Of a DNA stretch of 35,885 nt, positions 9,336 to 17,789 are shown piece by piece (positions within the stretch are counted from its first letter, which is position 1; the number at the start of each line of letters is the position of its first letter). Origin of the DNA: Hydrogenophilales bacterium (GTDB lineage: Bacteria; Pseudomonadota; Gammaproteobacteria; Burkholderiales; Thiobacillaceae); assembly GCA_024636675.1 (NCBI GenBank), contig JAGXGM010000042.1, positions 1-35,885 of the forward strand, given 5' to 3'. The notes beneath the pieces are model-generated. The model made no database searches. It saw only the letters and a list, made by a program, of their open reading frames with translations, and had not been told where the DNA came from. Made by a program: the position numbers and the translations under genes.

Positions 9336-9378
9336 AATATAGACACGAAAAAGGGAGCGGTCCGTACGGTGACGCACA
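9336..9378 (-). promoter_or_regulatory. Predicted class II CRP/FNR-type promoter of the BON gene
   Basis: Operator at 9363-9378: CGTACG-GTGA-CGCACA, whose reverse strand reads TGTGCG-TCAC-CGTACG. On the minus strand a 21-base gap leads to TATATT (9341-9336), five of six matches to TATAAT, and no -35 box is needed. The same 16-bp palindrome occurs about ten times in the window. The bases around it are nearly identical to those at 35295-35310. Confidence 0.7.
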
Positions 9379-9619
9379 TAGCCCGGCTGCAGGCCAGCCT
9401 GGCTGCGGGCCGGGTAAAACCGGCTATGTCTGTTTCCGCACAGACGGTCCCCCTTGTTTGCCATACCGTGGACGGATCAAGGGGTGACGCCAGCCAGGCG
9501 CAGGGCCCGCGCAAAAATACCCTCATTTTTTTTGACTACTATGATTAATAGCTGCAATCGCACTTACGTGACAGTCATTGCAACGATTGTGTTCGATGTT
9601 CAACTTAATGGATGAAAAG
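9379..9619 (+). promoter_or_regulatory. Upstream region of the DUF4398-OmpA operon
   Basis: No gene seen. It contains a separate perfect palindrome, GTCTGT (9428-9433) and ACAGAC (9440-9445), six bases apart, which does not have the spacing of the shared operator. A TATGAT -10-like box lies at 9540-9545, about 75 bases before the lipoprotein start. I see no convincing -35 box for it. Confidence 0.4.
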
Positions 9620-10015
9620 ATGATGAAAAACACATACCCACTCAAATCGAATCAAACGATGCGCAGGATCGGCACGGCTGCGGCTGCCATCGTGTTACTG
9701 GCCGGTTGCGCAAGCACCGAGGCACCAACGGAACAGATGGCCGTTTCCAGGGCGGCCGTCAGCAATGCAATGGGCGCCGGAGGCAATGAGTTTGCTCCGG
9801 TACAGATCAAGTCTGCGATGGACAAGATGGACGCTGCCGAGAAGGCAATGGCAGCGGAAGATTATGAGCTTGCCCTGCGAATGGCGGAGCAGGCGGAGGT
9901 TGACGCCCGGCTGGCTGCAGAGAAGGCGCGTTCAACCAAGGCGCAACAGGCCGCGGCGGCATTGCAGGAAGATATTCGCGTGCTGCGTCAGGAACTCGAC
10001 CGTCAATCCAAATAA
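9620..10015 (+). CDS. DUF4398 small lipoprotein
   Basis: About 131 residues from the ATG at 9620 (GGATG eight bases upstream; ATGs at 9608, 9623 and 9659 are alternatives). A positively charged stretch, a hydrophobic core and the lipobox LAGC (Cys30) mark a lipoprotein. The rest is an Ala-, Glu- and Lys-rich helix: FAPVQIKSAMDKMDAAEKA then ALRMAEQAEVDARLA, typical of DUF4398, ending in a coiled coil. Eighteen bases separate it from an OmpA-type lipoprotein that begins with a related helical repeat, so the two probably form one operon and an envelope-spanning pair. The exact function of DUF4398 proteins is not known. Confidence 0.8.
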   Translation: MMKNTYPLKSNQTMRRIGTAAAAIVLLAGCASTEAPTEQMAVSRAAVSNAMGAGGNEFAPVQIKSAMDKMDAAEKAMAAEDYELALRMAEQAEVDARLAAEKARSTKAQQAAAALQEDIRVLRQELDRQSK

Positions 10016-10033
10016 CCACCCATGGAGCCCATC

Positions 10034-11143
10034 ATGAAAAAAAATCGATATCTTCCCGTTAGCCTGCTTGCTGCCGCGATGCTCGCTGGCTGCAGCACCA
10101 TGCCGCCGCAAAACACTGCGCTCGATGAAGCGCGCAGTGTTTACAGCAGCGCACGAACCAATACCCAGGTCGTCAACCTGGCACCGCTTGAGCTGCAGAA
10201 GGCCGGCGAGTCGCTGAACAAGGCGGATGCGGCATTGAACAAGGGCGACGAGACCGCGGTCGAACAGCTCGCCTATCTCACCAAGCAACAAGTGGCGATC
10301 GCCCAGGAAACCGCCCAGCGCAAAGCCGCCGAGATGGAGATCGCCAACGCCAGCGCCCAGCGCGACAAGGTCCGCCTGGCAGCGCGAACGGCTGAAGTCG
10401 AAGCGGCCAGGCGGCAGACGGCACTCGCGCAGCAAACTGCCGAGCAGCAAGCGGCACATGCCCGGGTGCTGATTGCGGCAAGGCAGGCCGAACTCGAGGA
10501 AGCCAAGCGCGAGGCGGCGCTCGCGCAGCAAACCGCCACTCAGCAAGCGGCCGCATTGACGGCTGCGCGTGCCGAGACCGAGCGGAATGAGGCGCAGATT
10601 GCGGCGAGGCAGGCTGAACTCGAAGCAGCCAGAGAGCAGGCAGCGCTCGCGCTGAAAACCGCCGAAGAAAAGGCGGCTGCACTGGAGGCCGCTCGCACCC
10701 AAATAGAGCGTAACCAGGAACGTATTGCGCAGCAGGAACAGCAGCTCAAGGAGCTGGATGCCAAGCAGACGGAACGCGGTATGGTGATCACGCTGGGCGA
10801 CGTGTTGTTTGCGGTAAACAAGGCACAGCTGTCACCGGGCGGTGTGCGCAATGTGCAAAAACTGGCCGATTTCCTCAAGCAATATCCAGAGCGCAAGGTG
10901 TTGATAGAAGGTCATACCGACAGCACCGGAAGCCGGAGTATCAACCAGCCGCTTTCCGAGCATCGCGCCGATGCCGTGCGGACAGCCTTGATCGACATGG
11001 GGATCGGGAGCGACCGCATTGAAACCCGCGGTTATGCCGCGCGATATCCGGTTGCCAGCAACAACACCGCGGCCGGCCGTCAACTGAATCGGCGCGTGGA
11101 GATCATCCTGTCCGACGAGAGCGGCAAGGTCGTTCCACGCTAG
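10034..11143 (+). CDS. DUF4398/OmpA-domain lipoprotein with long coiled coil
   Basis: A 369-residue protein starting at the ATG with GGAG six bases before it. Lipobox LAGC (Cys20). Residues about 35-90 resemble DUF4398. Residues about 95-245 form an Ala/Glu/Gln-rich coiled coil made of diverged repeats of about 35 residues (RQAELEEAKREAALAQQTA type). Residues about 255-365 are an OmpA C-terminal peptidoglycan-binding domain (ITLGDVLFAVNKAQL, IEGHTDSTGS, LSEHRADAVRTAL, NRRVEI). Such a protein can be anchored in the outer membrane and reach the cell wall. It follows the DUF4398 lipoprotein in a likely operon. Confidence 0.88.
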   Translation: MKKNRYLPVSLLAAAMLAGCSTMPPQNTALDEARSVYSSARTNTQVVNLAPLELQKAGESLNKADAALNKGDETAVEQLAYLTKQQVAIAQETAQRKAAEMEIANASAQRDKVRLAARTAEVEAARRQTALAQQTAEQQAAHARVLIAARQAELEEAKREAALAQQTATQQAAALTAARAETERNEAQIAARQAELEAAREQAALALKTAEEKAAALEAARTQIERNQERIAQQEQQLKELDAKQTERGMVITLGDVLFAVNKAQLSPGGVRNVQKLADFLKQYPERKVLIEGHTDSTGSRSINQPLSEHRADAVRTALIDMGIGSDRIETRGYAARYPVASNNTAAGRQLNRRVEIILSDESGKVVPR

Positions 11144-11197
11144 ACGGATGATGATCGGTCTGGCGGCTTCATCAGCGCGCGGGCCGACATTGTCGGT

Positions 11198-11235
11198 GGC
11201 TGGTTTGCACACAGCGAACGGCGTGCAAACCAGCC
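11198..11235. repeat. 13-bp perfect inverted repeat after the OmpA gene
   Basis: GGCTGGTTTGCAC (11198-11210) and its exact complement (11223-11235) enclose 12 bases, 55 bases after the stop codon. There is no T-run on either side, so it may be a factor-dependent terminator, an mRNA-stabilising hairpin or an operator for the small gene at 11308. It does not match the shared 16-bp operator. Confidence 0.6.
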
Positions 11236-11307
11236 AAATGTGACCGGCAGGCCAAACGTTTCAAAGCGAGTCTGCTCGTCTGGTTAAGTGTTACAGGGAG
11301 TAAAAAA

Positions 11308-11454
11308 ATGCTCGGAACAATTGCAATTATCCTGGTTATCCTCTGGCTGCTGGGGATGGTTTCCGCCTACACCATGGGCGGTTTCATCCACATTCTCCTG
11401 GTCATTGCGATCGTGGTGATTCTGGTGCGTGTCATTCAGGGCCGACGGCTGTAA
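11308..11454 (+). CDS. 48-residue membrane protein (Lmo0937/DUF5670 family)
   Basis: A small protein with two hydrophobic segments, LGTIAIILVILWLLGMVSA and IHILLVIAIVVILVRVI, joined by YTMGGF, ending in QGRRL. This matches the Lmo0937/DUF5670 family of tiny membrane proteins often found beside CsbD, BON and YqjD genes; their role is unknown. CAGGGAG lies eight bases before the ATG. It sits between the OmpA operon and another small membrane gene. Confidence 0.8.
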   Translation: MLGTIAIILVILWLLGMVSAYTMGGFIHILLVIAIVVILVRVIQGRRL

Positions 11455-11553
11455 AGGATCTGAAGTTTTCAGGCGATGGCGTTCCCGGGTTTTGCTTTTC
11501 CGGATTTTCGTCGCCAATATAAATACAACTGCATTCCCAGGGAAAAAAAAGAA

Positions 11554-11766
11554 ATGAATTCAATCAAGATATTGGCAATCGTACTGATCGTGGCCGGTGG
11601 CCTGGCGTTGGCATATGGCGGCTTCACTTACACCAAGGACACGCATCAGGCCAAGCTTGGCCCGATCGAGATGTCGGTCAACGAGACCCAGACGGTAAAC
11701 ATTCCCATCTGGGCCGGACTGGGATTGCTCGTGGCGGGTGTGGGGCTGCTTTTTGTACGCAAGTAA
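11554..11766 (+). CDS. 70-residue two-helix membrane protein
   Basis: Starts at the ATG after an AGGG-A-rich ribosome binding site. An upstream in-frame start is less likely because it would add a non-hydrophobic leader. Residues 5-24 and 50-67 are membrane helices, separated by a polar part (YTKDTHQAKLGPIEMSVNE) that probably lies in the periplasm. This is a common short hypothetical protein in proteobacteria. I do not know its function; its place among YqjD, OmpA and DUF5670 genes suggests an envelope stress role. Confidence 0.75.
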   Translation: MNSIKILAIVLIVAGGLALAYGGFTYTKDTHQAKLGPIEMSVNETQTVNIPIWAGLGLLVAGVGLLFVRK

Positions 11767-11879
11767 TATCGGCAGCAAGCTCGCTGCCAGATGTTGAGCG
11801 TAAGTCAATGAATTCAGGGTATTCGCCTGGCAAATGCTGCCTGATTCAATAATGCAGTGAAATAAATAGGAATCCTCCT

Positions 11880-12227
11880 ATGAGTACATTAGAAACAGCA
11901 AGGAGAAAAAGCATGGAAAAAGTAATGGGTGAAGTCACCAAAGAACAGCTGATCGACGATTTCAAGGTGGTGGTGGCCGATGCCGAAGCGCTGCTTAAAG
12001 CGACCGCCAGCCAGGGCGGCGAAAAGATGGTAGAGGTACGCGCCAAAGCGGAAGAGTCGCTCCGCGTTGCAAAAGCCAAGATGGCAGAAGCGCAGACGGC
12101 AATGCTGGTCAAAACCAAAGCGGCAGCCAGAGCAACCGACGTGTATGTCCATGAAAATCCCTGGAGAGCCGTCGGCGCTGCGGCCGGCATCGGCCTGGTC
12201 GTCGGCCTGCTCATCGGCCGCCGCTAG
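11880..12227 (+). CDS. DUF883 family protein (YqjD/ElaB-like, ribosome/membrane-associated)
   Basis: 115 residues from 11880; an internal ATG at 11913 has a stronger AGGAG seven bases upstream and may be the main start. The body is a long amphipathic helix (ADAEALLKATASQGGEKMVEVRAKAEESL), then the family's YVHENPWRAVGAAAGIGLVVGLLIGRR-type tail with one C-terminal membrane helix and a final Arg-Arg. E. coli YqjD and ElaB are tail-anchored proteins that bind ribosomes in stationary phase under RpoS control. It is followed after 9 bases by a YqjE-like gene and then a YqjK-like gene, the same order as in enterobacteria. Confidence 0.87.
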   Translation: MSTLETARRKSMEKVMGEVTKEQLIDDFKVVVADAEALLKATASQGGEKMVEVRAKAEESLRVAKAKMAEAQTAMLVKTKAAARATDVYVHENPWRAVGAAAGIGLVVGLLIGRR

Positions 12228-12236
12228 TCGCTTCGC

Positions 12237-12629
12237 ATGAGCGAGAAAACACCCGGCGAAAGCCGAGGGCTACTCGATTCGCTGAGCGCGATGGCCGCCA
12301 CGCTGGTTGCCATCGCGCACACGCGACTCGAACTTCTGTCCGCAGACGCGGAGGAAGCCGGGACGCGTGTGCTGTCATTGCTGGTGCTGGCTTTGGCTGC
12401 GCTGTTTTTTATCGGGGTGGGGGTGGTGCTGGCGGCAATCCTGATCGTGGCCATATTCTGGGACACCCATCGCCTGCTGGCGTTGGGGGCGCTTGCCGGA
12501 TTCTTTCTGGCAGCGGGTGCGGCGGCTTGGGCGTTCACCTTGCACAAGGCGAGAACGAAGCCGCGGCTGTTTGCAGCGAGTCTGTCGGAGTTGTCAAAAG
12601 ACCGGCAGCACCTCGCTTCCGGGCGATGA
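12237..12629 (+). CDS. YqjE-like / phage holin-superfamily membrane protein
   Basis: 130 residues. A short polar N-terminus with the family's LLDSLSAMAATLVAIAHTRLELL segment is followed by two membrane helices (about 44-72 and 78-102) and a charged tail (HKARTKPRLFAASLSELSKD). This is the YqjE/holin-X family, an inner-membrane partner of the YqjD-type protein encoded just upstream. The next gene begins 9 bases after its stop, so one transcript is likely. Despite the database name there is no sign of a prophage here. Confidence 0.83.
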   Translation: MSEKTPGESRGLLDSLSAMAATLVAIAHTRLELLSADAEEAGTRVLSLLVLALAALFFIGVGVVLAAILIVAIFWDTHRLLALGALAGFFLAAGAAAWAFTLHKARTKPRLFAASLSELSKDRQHLASGR

Positions 12630-12638
12630 AGGACGAAC

Positions 12639-12932
12639 ATGAGCGAAAAACTGAAACGGCTGGCTGAACGGCGTGAACGCCTGGTGGCGCAGGCTGCAGC
12701 CCAACGCCTGGCGCTGGCGCATAACATTGAGCCTTGGCGCCGCCCCTTGGCGCGGGTCGATCAGGGGCTGGCTGTGCTTCGTTATATCAAGAGCCGTCCT
12801 GCCTGGATCGCCGGTGGCGTCGCCTTGTTGGCGGCATTGCGGCCTGGCCGGGCCAAGGCCGCTGGCGGCAGAAAATGGCTCACGCGCGGCTGGGCAACGT
12901 GGCAGGTGGTACGGAAACTGCGCAGCAGGTAG
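12639..12932 (+). CDS. YqjK-like protein
   Basis: 97 residues, strongly basic. SEKLKRLAERRERLVAQAA at the N-terminus and a central IEPWRRPLARVDQGL helix lead to a short hydrophobic patch (AWIAGGVALLAAL) and a Lys/Arg-rich tail. This resembles the YqjK family, the third gene of the yqjD-yqjE-yqjK operon. Its function is unknown. It converges on the large GGDEF-EAL gene 175 bases further on. Confidence 0.78.
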   Translation: MSEKLKRLAERRERLVAQAAAQRLALAHNIEPWRRPLARVDQGLAVLRYIKSRPAWIAGGVALLAALRPGRAKAAGGRKWLTRGWATWQVVRKLRSR

Positions 12933-13107
12933 CAGCAATCCGGAAGACCTGATGAAACGCTGATTTATTTTCGTCATCGAGGTCCGCAGGACCATGGCGC
13001 CCGAGTGCCCTTTGGTTCCGTTGGCACTTGTGCCCCTGCGTTTGGATGGCTTCCCGCCGCGCTACGCTCGCGGCCGCAAGACAAATAACAAACAATTTGG
13101 CGTTTCT

Positions 13108-15630
13108 TTAATTGCCGGTGTCGAGAAGCCGGGCGAAGTCCTCGGCGGACACAGGATGGCTGAAGTGGAAGCCCTGCCCCTCGTCGCAATGCCGGGCCTG
13201 CAGGAGCGCGAGTTGCGCTTGCGTTTCCACCCCCTCGGCGATGACCCGCTGCTTGAGGTTTTTCCCCATTCCGATCACCGCGGACACGATGCTTGCATCG
13301 TCTGCATCGGTGGCAATGTCGCGCACGAAGGACTGGTCGATCTTGAGGGTGCCGATCGGGAAGCGCTTCAGATAGCTCAGGCTTGAGTAGCCGGTACCGA
13401 AGTCATCGATGGCAAGCTGCACCCCCATGGCCTTGAGTGCTTCAAGTATCGACGTCGATGATTCGACGTCGTGCATGAGGATGCTTTCGGTCAGTTCCAG
13501 TTCGAGATAGTGCGGCGCCAGGCCGGTCTCCTTCAGGATCAGGGCAACGCCCGCCACAAAGCCTTCGTGCCTGAATTCCACTGCGGAAATGTTGACTGAC
13601 ACGGGCACGGCGGGCAGGCCCGCATCCAGCCAGGTCTGAACCTGCCGGCAGGCTTCGCGCAGCACCCAGCGTCCGACCGGCACGATAAGGCCGTTTTCCT
13701 CCGCGATCGGCACAAACTGCGCCGGGTAGACGAGTCCAAGCTCCGGATCCTGCCAGCGGATGAGGGCTTCTGCCCCGGTCATCGCGCCTGAGGCGAGGTC
13801 GATCTTCGGCTGGTAATGCAGCAGGAACTCGCCCTGCCTCAGCGCCCGTCGCAGGCTGGTTTCGACGAACTGCCGACGAACCGCGCGGGCATTCATTTCG
13901 GCCCTGAAGAACTGGTAATTGTCGCGGCCGCCTGCCTTGGCGTGATACATCGCGGTGTCGGCGTTCTGCATCAGGGTCTCCACGGTGGTGCCGTCATCCG
14001 GAAAGATACTGATGCCGATGCTCAGGGTGGCGTGGAGTTCGTGTCCGTCGATCAGGTGCGGCATGTCGAGGGCGGCATGCAGGGTTTCCGCAACCTGGGC
14101 TGCATCCTGCGGATGTCCGATTTCGGCCAGCAAAATCACGAATTCGTCACCGCCCTGACGGCAAACCGTATCGGTGGTCCGCACACACGCCACCAGGCGG
14201 TTTGCAACCGACTGCAGCAGCCGATCGCCGATCGCATGCCCCAGCGAGTCGTTGATGTGTTTGAAATTATCCAGGTCGAGGAACATCAGCCCGACTTGCT
14301 TCGTGTGGCGCCGGGCCAGTTCGATCGCGTGGGAGAAGCGTTCTGTCAGCAGGAGCCGATTGGGCAGGCTGGTGAGAAAGTCGTGCTGGGCCAGATGCGC
14401 CATCTCCAGCGCCATGGCCCGCGATTCGCTGACGTCGCGGAATACGATCACCGCACCGGTGACCTCGCCGTCCCGGTTATGGATGGGCGCGGCGGAATCC
14501 TCGATCGCGGACTCGAAGCCGTCGCGGCGAACCAGCACACGATCGGCGCCCAGCCACACCGTCTCGTTGTCCGACATGGCGCGCAGCATCGGATTCGCGG
14601 CAGCCAGGCCTGTCGTGCCGTCGAGGAGGGTGAAAATCTCTGAAATCGGCCGGCCCAGCGCCTCCGTGCAAAACCAGCCGGTCATCGCCTCTGCCACCCG
14701 ATTCAGATAGGTCACCTTGCCAGAGAGATCGATGGTCAGCACGGCGTCGCCAATGGAGTTGAGCGTGACCTGGGCGCGCTCCTTTTCCTCGAACAGGGAC
14801 GCTTCCGCCGCCTGCAGGACGGATTCAGCCGATTTGCGCCCGGAAATGTCCTCAACCGTTTGCACTTGGCCGAACGATTTCTTGCCATCGAGCATGGCGG
14901 CGCTGTTGACGCGGGTCCAGACGATGCTGTCGTCCGCCTGCAGGAAACGGAACTCCGTCTGGAAGGGGGCCTGGCCCCGCGCTGCGTCGCGCCATTCGGC
15001 CAGGACGCGGGCGCGATCTTCCGGGTGGATCGCCGTGCTCCAGTTCGTGCCCAGGGTCTGTTCCAGGGTCAGCCCCGATATCGCCTGATACGCCGCGTTG
15101 GTGTAGATGCAGCTGCCCTCGGCATCGGAGACGAAAATCCCCAGCGGGGAGGCATCGCTCATCGCGCGAAAGCGTTCCTGACTGCTCTGCAGGGCGCCGC
15201 TGGCGACTTTGCGCTCCATGACGTAGCGCAGGGCGCGCGGCAACCAGTGGGCGTCGACGTGGCCTTTGGAAAAGTAGTCGTGGGCGCCGCGCGCCATGGC
15301 CTCGCGCGCGGTTTCCTCATCGGTCAATCCGCTCAGGACCAGGATCAGGGAGTCGGGCGCAGCCTGCAGCACCTGGTCGAAGGCTTCGAGACCTTTGCCG
15401 TCGGGCAGCGTCAGGTCGAGCAGGACCACCTCGAATATTTCATTGCCCAGTCGCTTCAGCGCATCGGAAAGGCGCGTCACCCATTCGACCCGGAATGCGT
15501 TGCTGCCCGTGCCCGCCAGCGCATCCTGGATCAGTTGGGCATCGGCAGGATCGTCTTCGATGAGAAGAACGGTGGTTGGGAAATCGGCGGGATCATCGAC
15601 GCGAAGGACGGTGGTCTGGATATCGTTCAT
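13108..15630 (-). CDS. REC-PAS-PAS-GGDEF-EAL response regulator
   Basis: 840 residues from the ATG at 15630, chosen because GGAGG lies just upstream and the receiver domain begins soon after; a longer frame would add 63 non-conserved residues. Domains: receiver (about 18-140, phosphate acceptor Asp72 in VVLLDLTLPDG), PAS (about 155-270), PAS (about 285-400), GGDEF (RQGGDEF intact) and EAL (AEALIRW, IDDFGTGYSSL, TLKIDQSF, AEGVET all intact). It should be able to synthesise and degrade c-di-GMP in response to phosphorylation and PAS signals. No cognate kinase is adjacent. Its EAL half is similar to the broken protein at 33477-35207. Confidence 0.92.
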   Translation of the reverse strand: MNDIQTTVLRVDDPADFPTTVLLIEDDPADAQLIQDALAGTGSNAFRVEWVTRLSDALKRLGNEIFEVVLLDLTLPDGKGLEAFDQVLQAAPDSLILVLSGLTDEETAREAMARGAHDYFSKGHVDAHWLPRALRYVMERKVASGALQSSQERFRAMSDASPLGIFVSDAEGSCIYTNAAYQAISGLTLEQTLGTNWSTAIHPEDRARVLAEWRDAARGQAPFQTEFRFLQADDSIVWTRVNSAAMLDGKKSFGQVQTVEDISGRKSAESVLQAAEASLFEEKERAQVTLNSIGDAVLTIDLSGKVTYLNRVAEAMTGWFCTEALGRPISEIFTLLDGTTGLAAANPMLRAMSDNETVWLGADRVLVRRDGFESAIEDSAAPIHNRDGEVTGAVIVFRDVSESRAMALEMAHLAQHDFLTSLPNRLLLTERFSHAIELARRHTKQVGLMFLDLDNFKHINDSLGHAIGDRLLQSVANRLVACVRTTDTVCRQGGDEFVILLAEIGHPQDAAQVAETLHAALDMPHLIDGHELHATLSIGISIFPDDGTTVETLMQNADTAMYHAKAGGRDNYQFFRAEMNARAVRRQFVETSLRRALRQGEFLLHYQPKIDLASGAMTGAEALIRWQDPELGLVYPAQFVPIAEENGLIVPVGRWVLREACRQVQTWLDAGLPAVPVSVNISAVEFRHEGFVAGVALILKETGLAPHYLELELTESILMHDVESSTSILEALKAMGVQLAIDDFGTGYSSLSYLKRFPIGTLKIDQSFVRDIATDADDASIVSAVIGMGKNLKQRVIAEGVETQAQLALLQARHCDEGQGFHFSHPVSAEDFARLLDTGN

Positions 15631-15805
15631 GCGTGGCCTCCGTTGGCCGGTGCCATCACCCACTGACGGGGGGATGGGTGTGGAAACCCGCGCGTCAATC
15701 GCGGCGGGCGAATTGGGCGCTTGCAGTAAAGCCCTAGTGTTACGAGCCAAAAATAACGAAACATGAAACAGCGTCTTTTTCCGCCATACGTCGTTGCAGC
15801 CCCTT

Positions 15806-15824
15806 GCCGTATACCCCATACGGC
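15806..15824. promoter_or_regulatory. Palindrome upstream of the REC-PAS-GGDEF-EAL gene
   Basis: GCCGTAT and ATACGGC are perfect complements around ACCCC, about 180 bases before the gene start. It could be an operator or a small hairpin. It does not follow the spacing of the shared 16-bp operator. No ribosomal or tRNA features were seen in the 265-base gap (15631-15895). Confidence 0.35.
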
Positions 15825-15895
15825 TGCGGGTCTGCGCCTAGCCTGGCGAAAAAATCCATCTGTTTCATTTGTTCCGCTATTTCCGGTTCGCAACA

Positions 15896-16330
15896 CTAGT
15901 GGTTGCGGCCCTGGCCGCGATCACTGCCATGATCCTTGCTGTGATGGTCATTCTTTTTCCCGCGATGATCGTCATGGCGGTCGTCGCGGCCGTCACGATG
16001 TTGTTTCTGGTAATGCGGAACGTACTCGCGGTCATACCAGCTGTTTTGCACGAAATAGACCCGTTCGCCGCAGGCGTTGTACTTTCCGCAGTGCTTGCGC
16101 CAGTCCTTGGCGTGGCCCGGGGGAACGTGCAGGTAGATCGGCGGGCGATTCACCGAAACGCGCTGGATGACGCGCGGCTCCCGGTAGATGATTCGGGGCG
16201 GCGGGTAGCCACCAATGTCGATCTGGCCGTAGAAGCCGGGTTGGCCGATGCTGATCGACACGCCGACGTCGGCCGCGAGTGCCGGAACGGTGGCGATGGC
16301 CAGTGCTGCAGCGAAGAGTAAACGTTTCAT
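15896..16330 (-). CDS. Exported His-rich protein
   Basis: 144 residues with a clear signal peptide cleaved after ALA (residues 17-19). The mature part has repeated Pro/Tyr/Ile stretches (PPPRIIYREPRV), then a conserved PPGHAKDWRKHCGKYNACG segment with two Cys that may form a disulfide, and a C-terminal tail of about 40 residues very rich in His, Asp, Lys and Arg. The His-Asp tail suggests metal binding, but this is inference. Similar short exported proteins of unknown role are common in betaproteobacteria. A shared operator with a TAGCAT -10 box lies directly upstream, so it is a probable member of the same regulon. Confidence 0.78.
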   Translation of the reverse strand: MKRLLFAAALAIATVPALAADVGVSISIGQPGFYGQIDIGGYPPPRIIYREPRVIQRVSVNRPPIYLHVPPGHAKDWRKHCGKYNACGERVYFVQNSWYDREYVPHYQKQHRDGRDDRHDDHRGKKNDHHSKDHGSDRGQGRNH

Positions 16331-16383
16331 GTTGGTTCTCCCGTGGTGATGCGTCTTGCCGACGGATCCTCGACATTAAAGTG

Positions 16384-16426
16384 ATGCTACCCGAATGCCG
16401 CCCGCAACTCTGTGCGCTACCGCACA
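16384..16426 (-). promoter_or_regulatory. Predicted class II CRP/FNR-type promoter of the His-rich protein gene
   Basis: Operator at 16411-16426: TGTGCG-CTAC-CGCACA, a perfect palindrome in its arms. On the minus strand 21 bases separate it from TAGCAT (16389-16384). The predicted start of transcription lies about 47 bases before the ATG at 16330. Confidence 0.7.
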
Positions 16427-16519
16427 CGGCCGGTTTCCGCCGATTTGAGGGAGGATGGCTGACGGGGGCAATGCAAACGGCCCCAGAGGGCCGTCGTGCG
16501 ATGCTTGTTGTATCGAGTC

Positions 16520-17629
16520 TTATGCCCGGGGCTCGCCCCGCTCGTTGACGGTCACGGTCGGCCCTGGGGGCGCGGTCATCTGTATGCGATGCGCCTGGCC
16601 GCGAAAATTGTAGGTGACATCCCAGTAATCCGGATTGGCCTGGTTGGGCACGTTCTCGCAACGCTCGATGTCCCGGGTTTGCACCGCTGGCTGGCTGCCG
16701 CCGCGACCGATCTGGGCCCCCACTGCGGCGCCCGCGACAGCCCCGCCGGCCGTGGCGATGTCCTGTCCCTGTCCACCGCCAACCTGGTGGCCCAGGATGC
16801 CGCCGATGATGGCGCCGGCAATTGCACCGGGGATATTGACGCTGCGTCGTTCCTGCGCGACTTCTTCGCGTTCGACCCAGCAGCGCTGCTCGGGCGTGCC
16901 GAGCACCGCGCGCACCGAGGTGACGTTTGCCTCGTACAAGCGCTCGTGGTTGCGACGATGAAAGTCATAGTCCGCAATCGGCGCCGGCGCATAGCGATGG
17001 TCGTCAACGCGCGCGTTGATGCTCACGTCGCGTACCGATGAAATCCGGTCGTTCAAACCCATCGCGGCCAGCGACGGATATCTGCCCGGGCGCAGGACGG
17101 CGCAGCGACCCTGGAAGCGGTTGCCCTCGCATACCTCCCAGCGATCGCCGAGGACCACAACCGACGAGGCATGGTCGTTGAAACCGTGACGCCTGAAGTT
17201 GCTGACCGGCTCCTCCGTGGTGAAAAATCGGCCGGCAAAGCCTTGACGCTCATAAAAAATAACCCGTGCGGCGACAGGAACAGGCGCATAACGACGATCG
17301 TCGATGCGCGCCTGGTTGCCGATAGATCGCGCCGATGAAATGCTGTTCTCCAGGCCCATTGCGGCCAGCGACGGATACTTGCCCGGACGCAGAATGGTGC
17401 ATTGACCGTTGTAGCGAGCGTCCGTACATACTTCCCAGCGGTTGTTGCGCACCACAACCGACGAAGCGTGGTTGCTGTAGCCATGGCGCGAGAAATTATT
17501 GACCGGTTCCTGCGTGGTGAACGATCGTCCTTCAAACCCGGGGCGCTCGTAAACGGTGACCTGGGCGGCCGCTTGCGCGGCAATCGCCACGCCGGCCATC
17601 ACCAGCATGATTCTGAATCCTGCATTCAT
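16520..17629 (-). CDS. Exported double beta/gamma-crystallin protein with glycine-zipper domain
   Basis: 369 residues from the ATG at 17629, preceded by AGGAG; a longer frame adds a leader without signal features. Signal peptide about 1-22 (AAQAAAQ). Two beta/gamma-crystallin domains (about 23-105 and 120-205) are near copies: VYERPGFEGRSF / FYERQGFAGRFF, HASSVVV and RWEVC occur in both. A linker leads to a 17-kDa-antigen-type glycine zipper (about 265-310, GAIAGAIIGGILGHQVGGG), then a Cys-containing tail. Crystallin domains often bind calcium, and glycine zippers insert in or span membranes, so an outer-membrane or surface stress protein is likely. The shared operator lies upstream. Confidence 0.85.
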   Translation of the reverse strand: MNAGFRIMLVMAGVAIAAQAAAQVTVYERPGFEGRSFTTQEPVNNFSRHGYSNHASSVVVRNNRWEVCTDARYNGQCTILRPGKYPSLAAMGLENSISSARSIGNQARIDDRRYAPVPVAARVIFYERQGFAGRFFTTEEPVSNFRRHGFNDHASSVVVLGDRWEVCEGNRFQGRCAVLRPGRYPSLAAMGLNDRISSVRDVSINARVDDHRYAPAPIADYDFHRRNHERLYEANVTSVRAVLGTPEQRCWVEREEVAQERRSVNIPGAIAGAIIGGILGHQVGGGQGQDIATAGGAVAGAAVGAQIGRGGSQPAVQTRDIERCENVPNQANPDYWDVTYNFRGQAHRIQMTAPPGPTVTVNERGEPRA

Positions 17630-17710
17630 TGCTGACTCCTGTAAGAGGGCGCGCCGGAACCCGTATCGAGGCGGGCGATCGATTTTGGTGATTGGCACAT
17701 CCGAATCCGC

Positions 17711-17753
17711 ACTATGGCGCGTTGTCGCGTCCGGGTCTGTTCGTGAACGTACA
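17711..17753 (-). promoter_or_regulatory. Predicted class II CRP/FNR-type promoter of the crystallin gene
   Basis: Operator at 17738-17753: TGTTCG-TGAA-CGTACA. On the minus strand a 21-base gap leads to CATAGT (17716-17711). Predicted leader about 75 bases. Confidence 0.62.
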
Positions 17754-17789
17754 GAGCGGGCTTATTGGACACGCAATAAATTGTCTCTA

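Noticed and set aside
9428-9445. GTCTGT-N6-ACAGAC counted as another copy of the shared operator
   Set aside because: The arms and the distance between TGT and ACA (6 instead of 10 bases) differ from the 16-bp motif.
12237-12629. Prophage holin gene
   Set aside because: Gene order yqjD-yqjE-yqjK explains it; no other phage genes are nearby.
15631-15819. Longer N-terminus for the REC-PAS-GGDEF-EAL protein
   Set aside because: The ATG at 15630 has GGAGG and starts just before the receiver domain; the extra 63 residues show no domain features.
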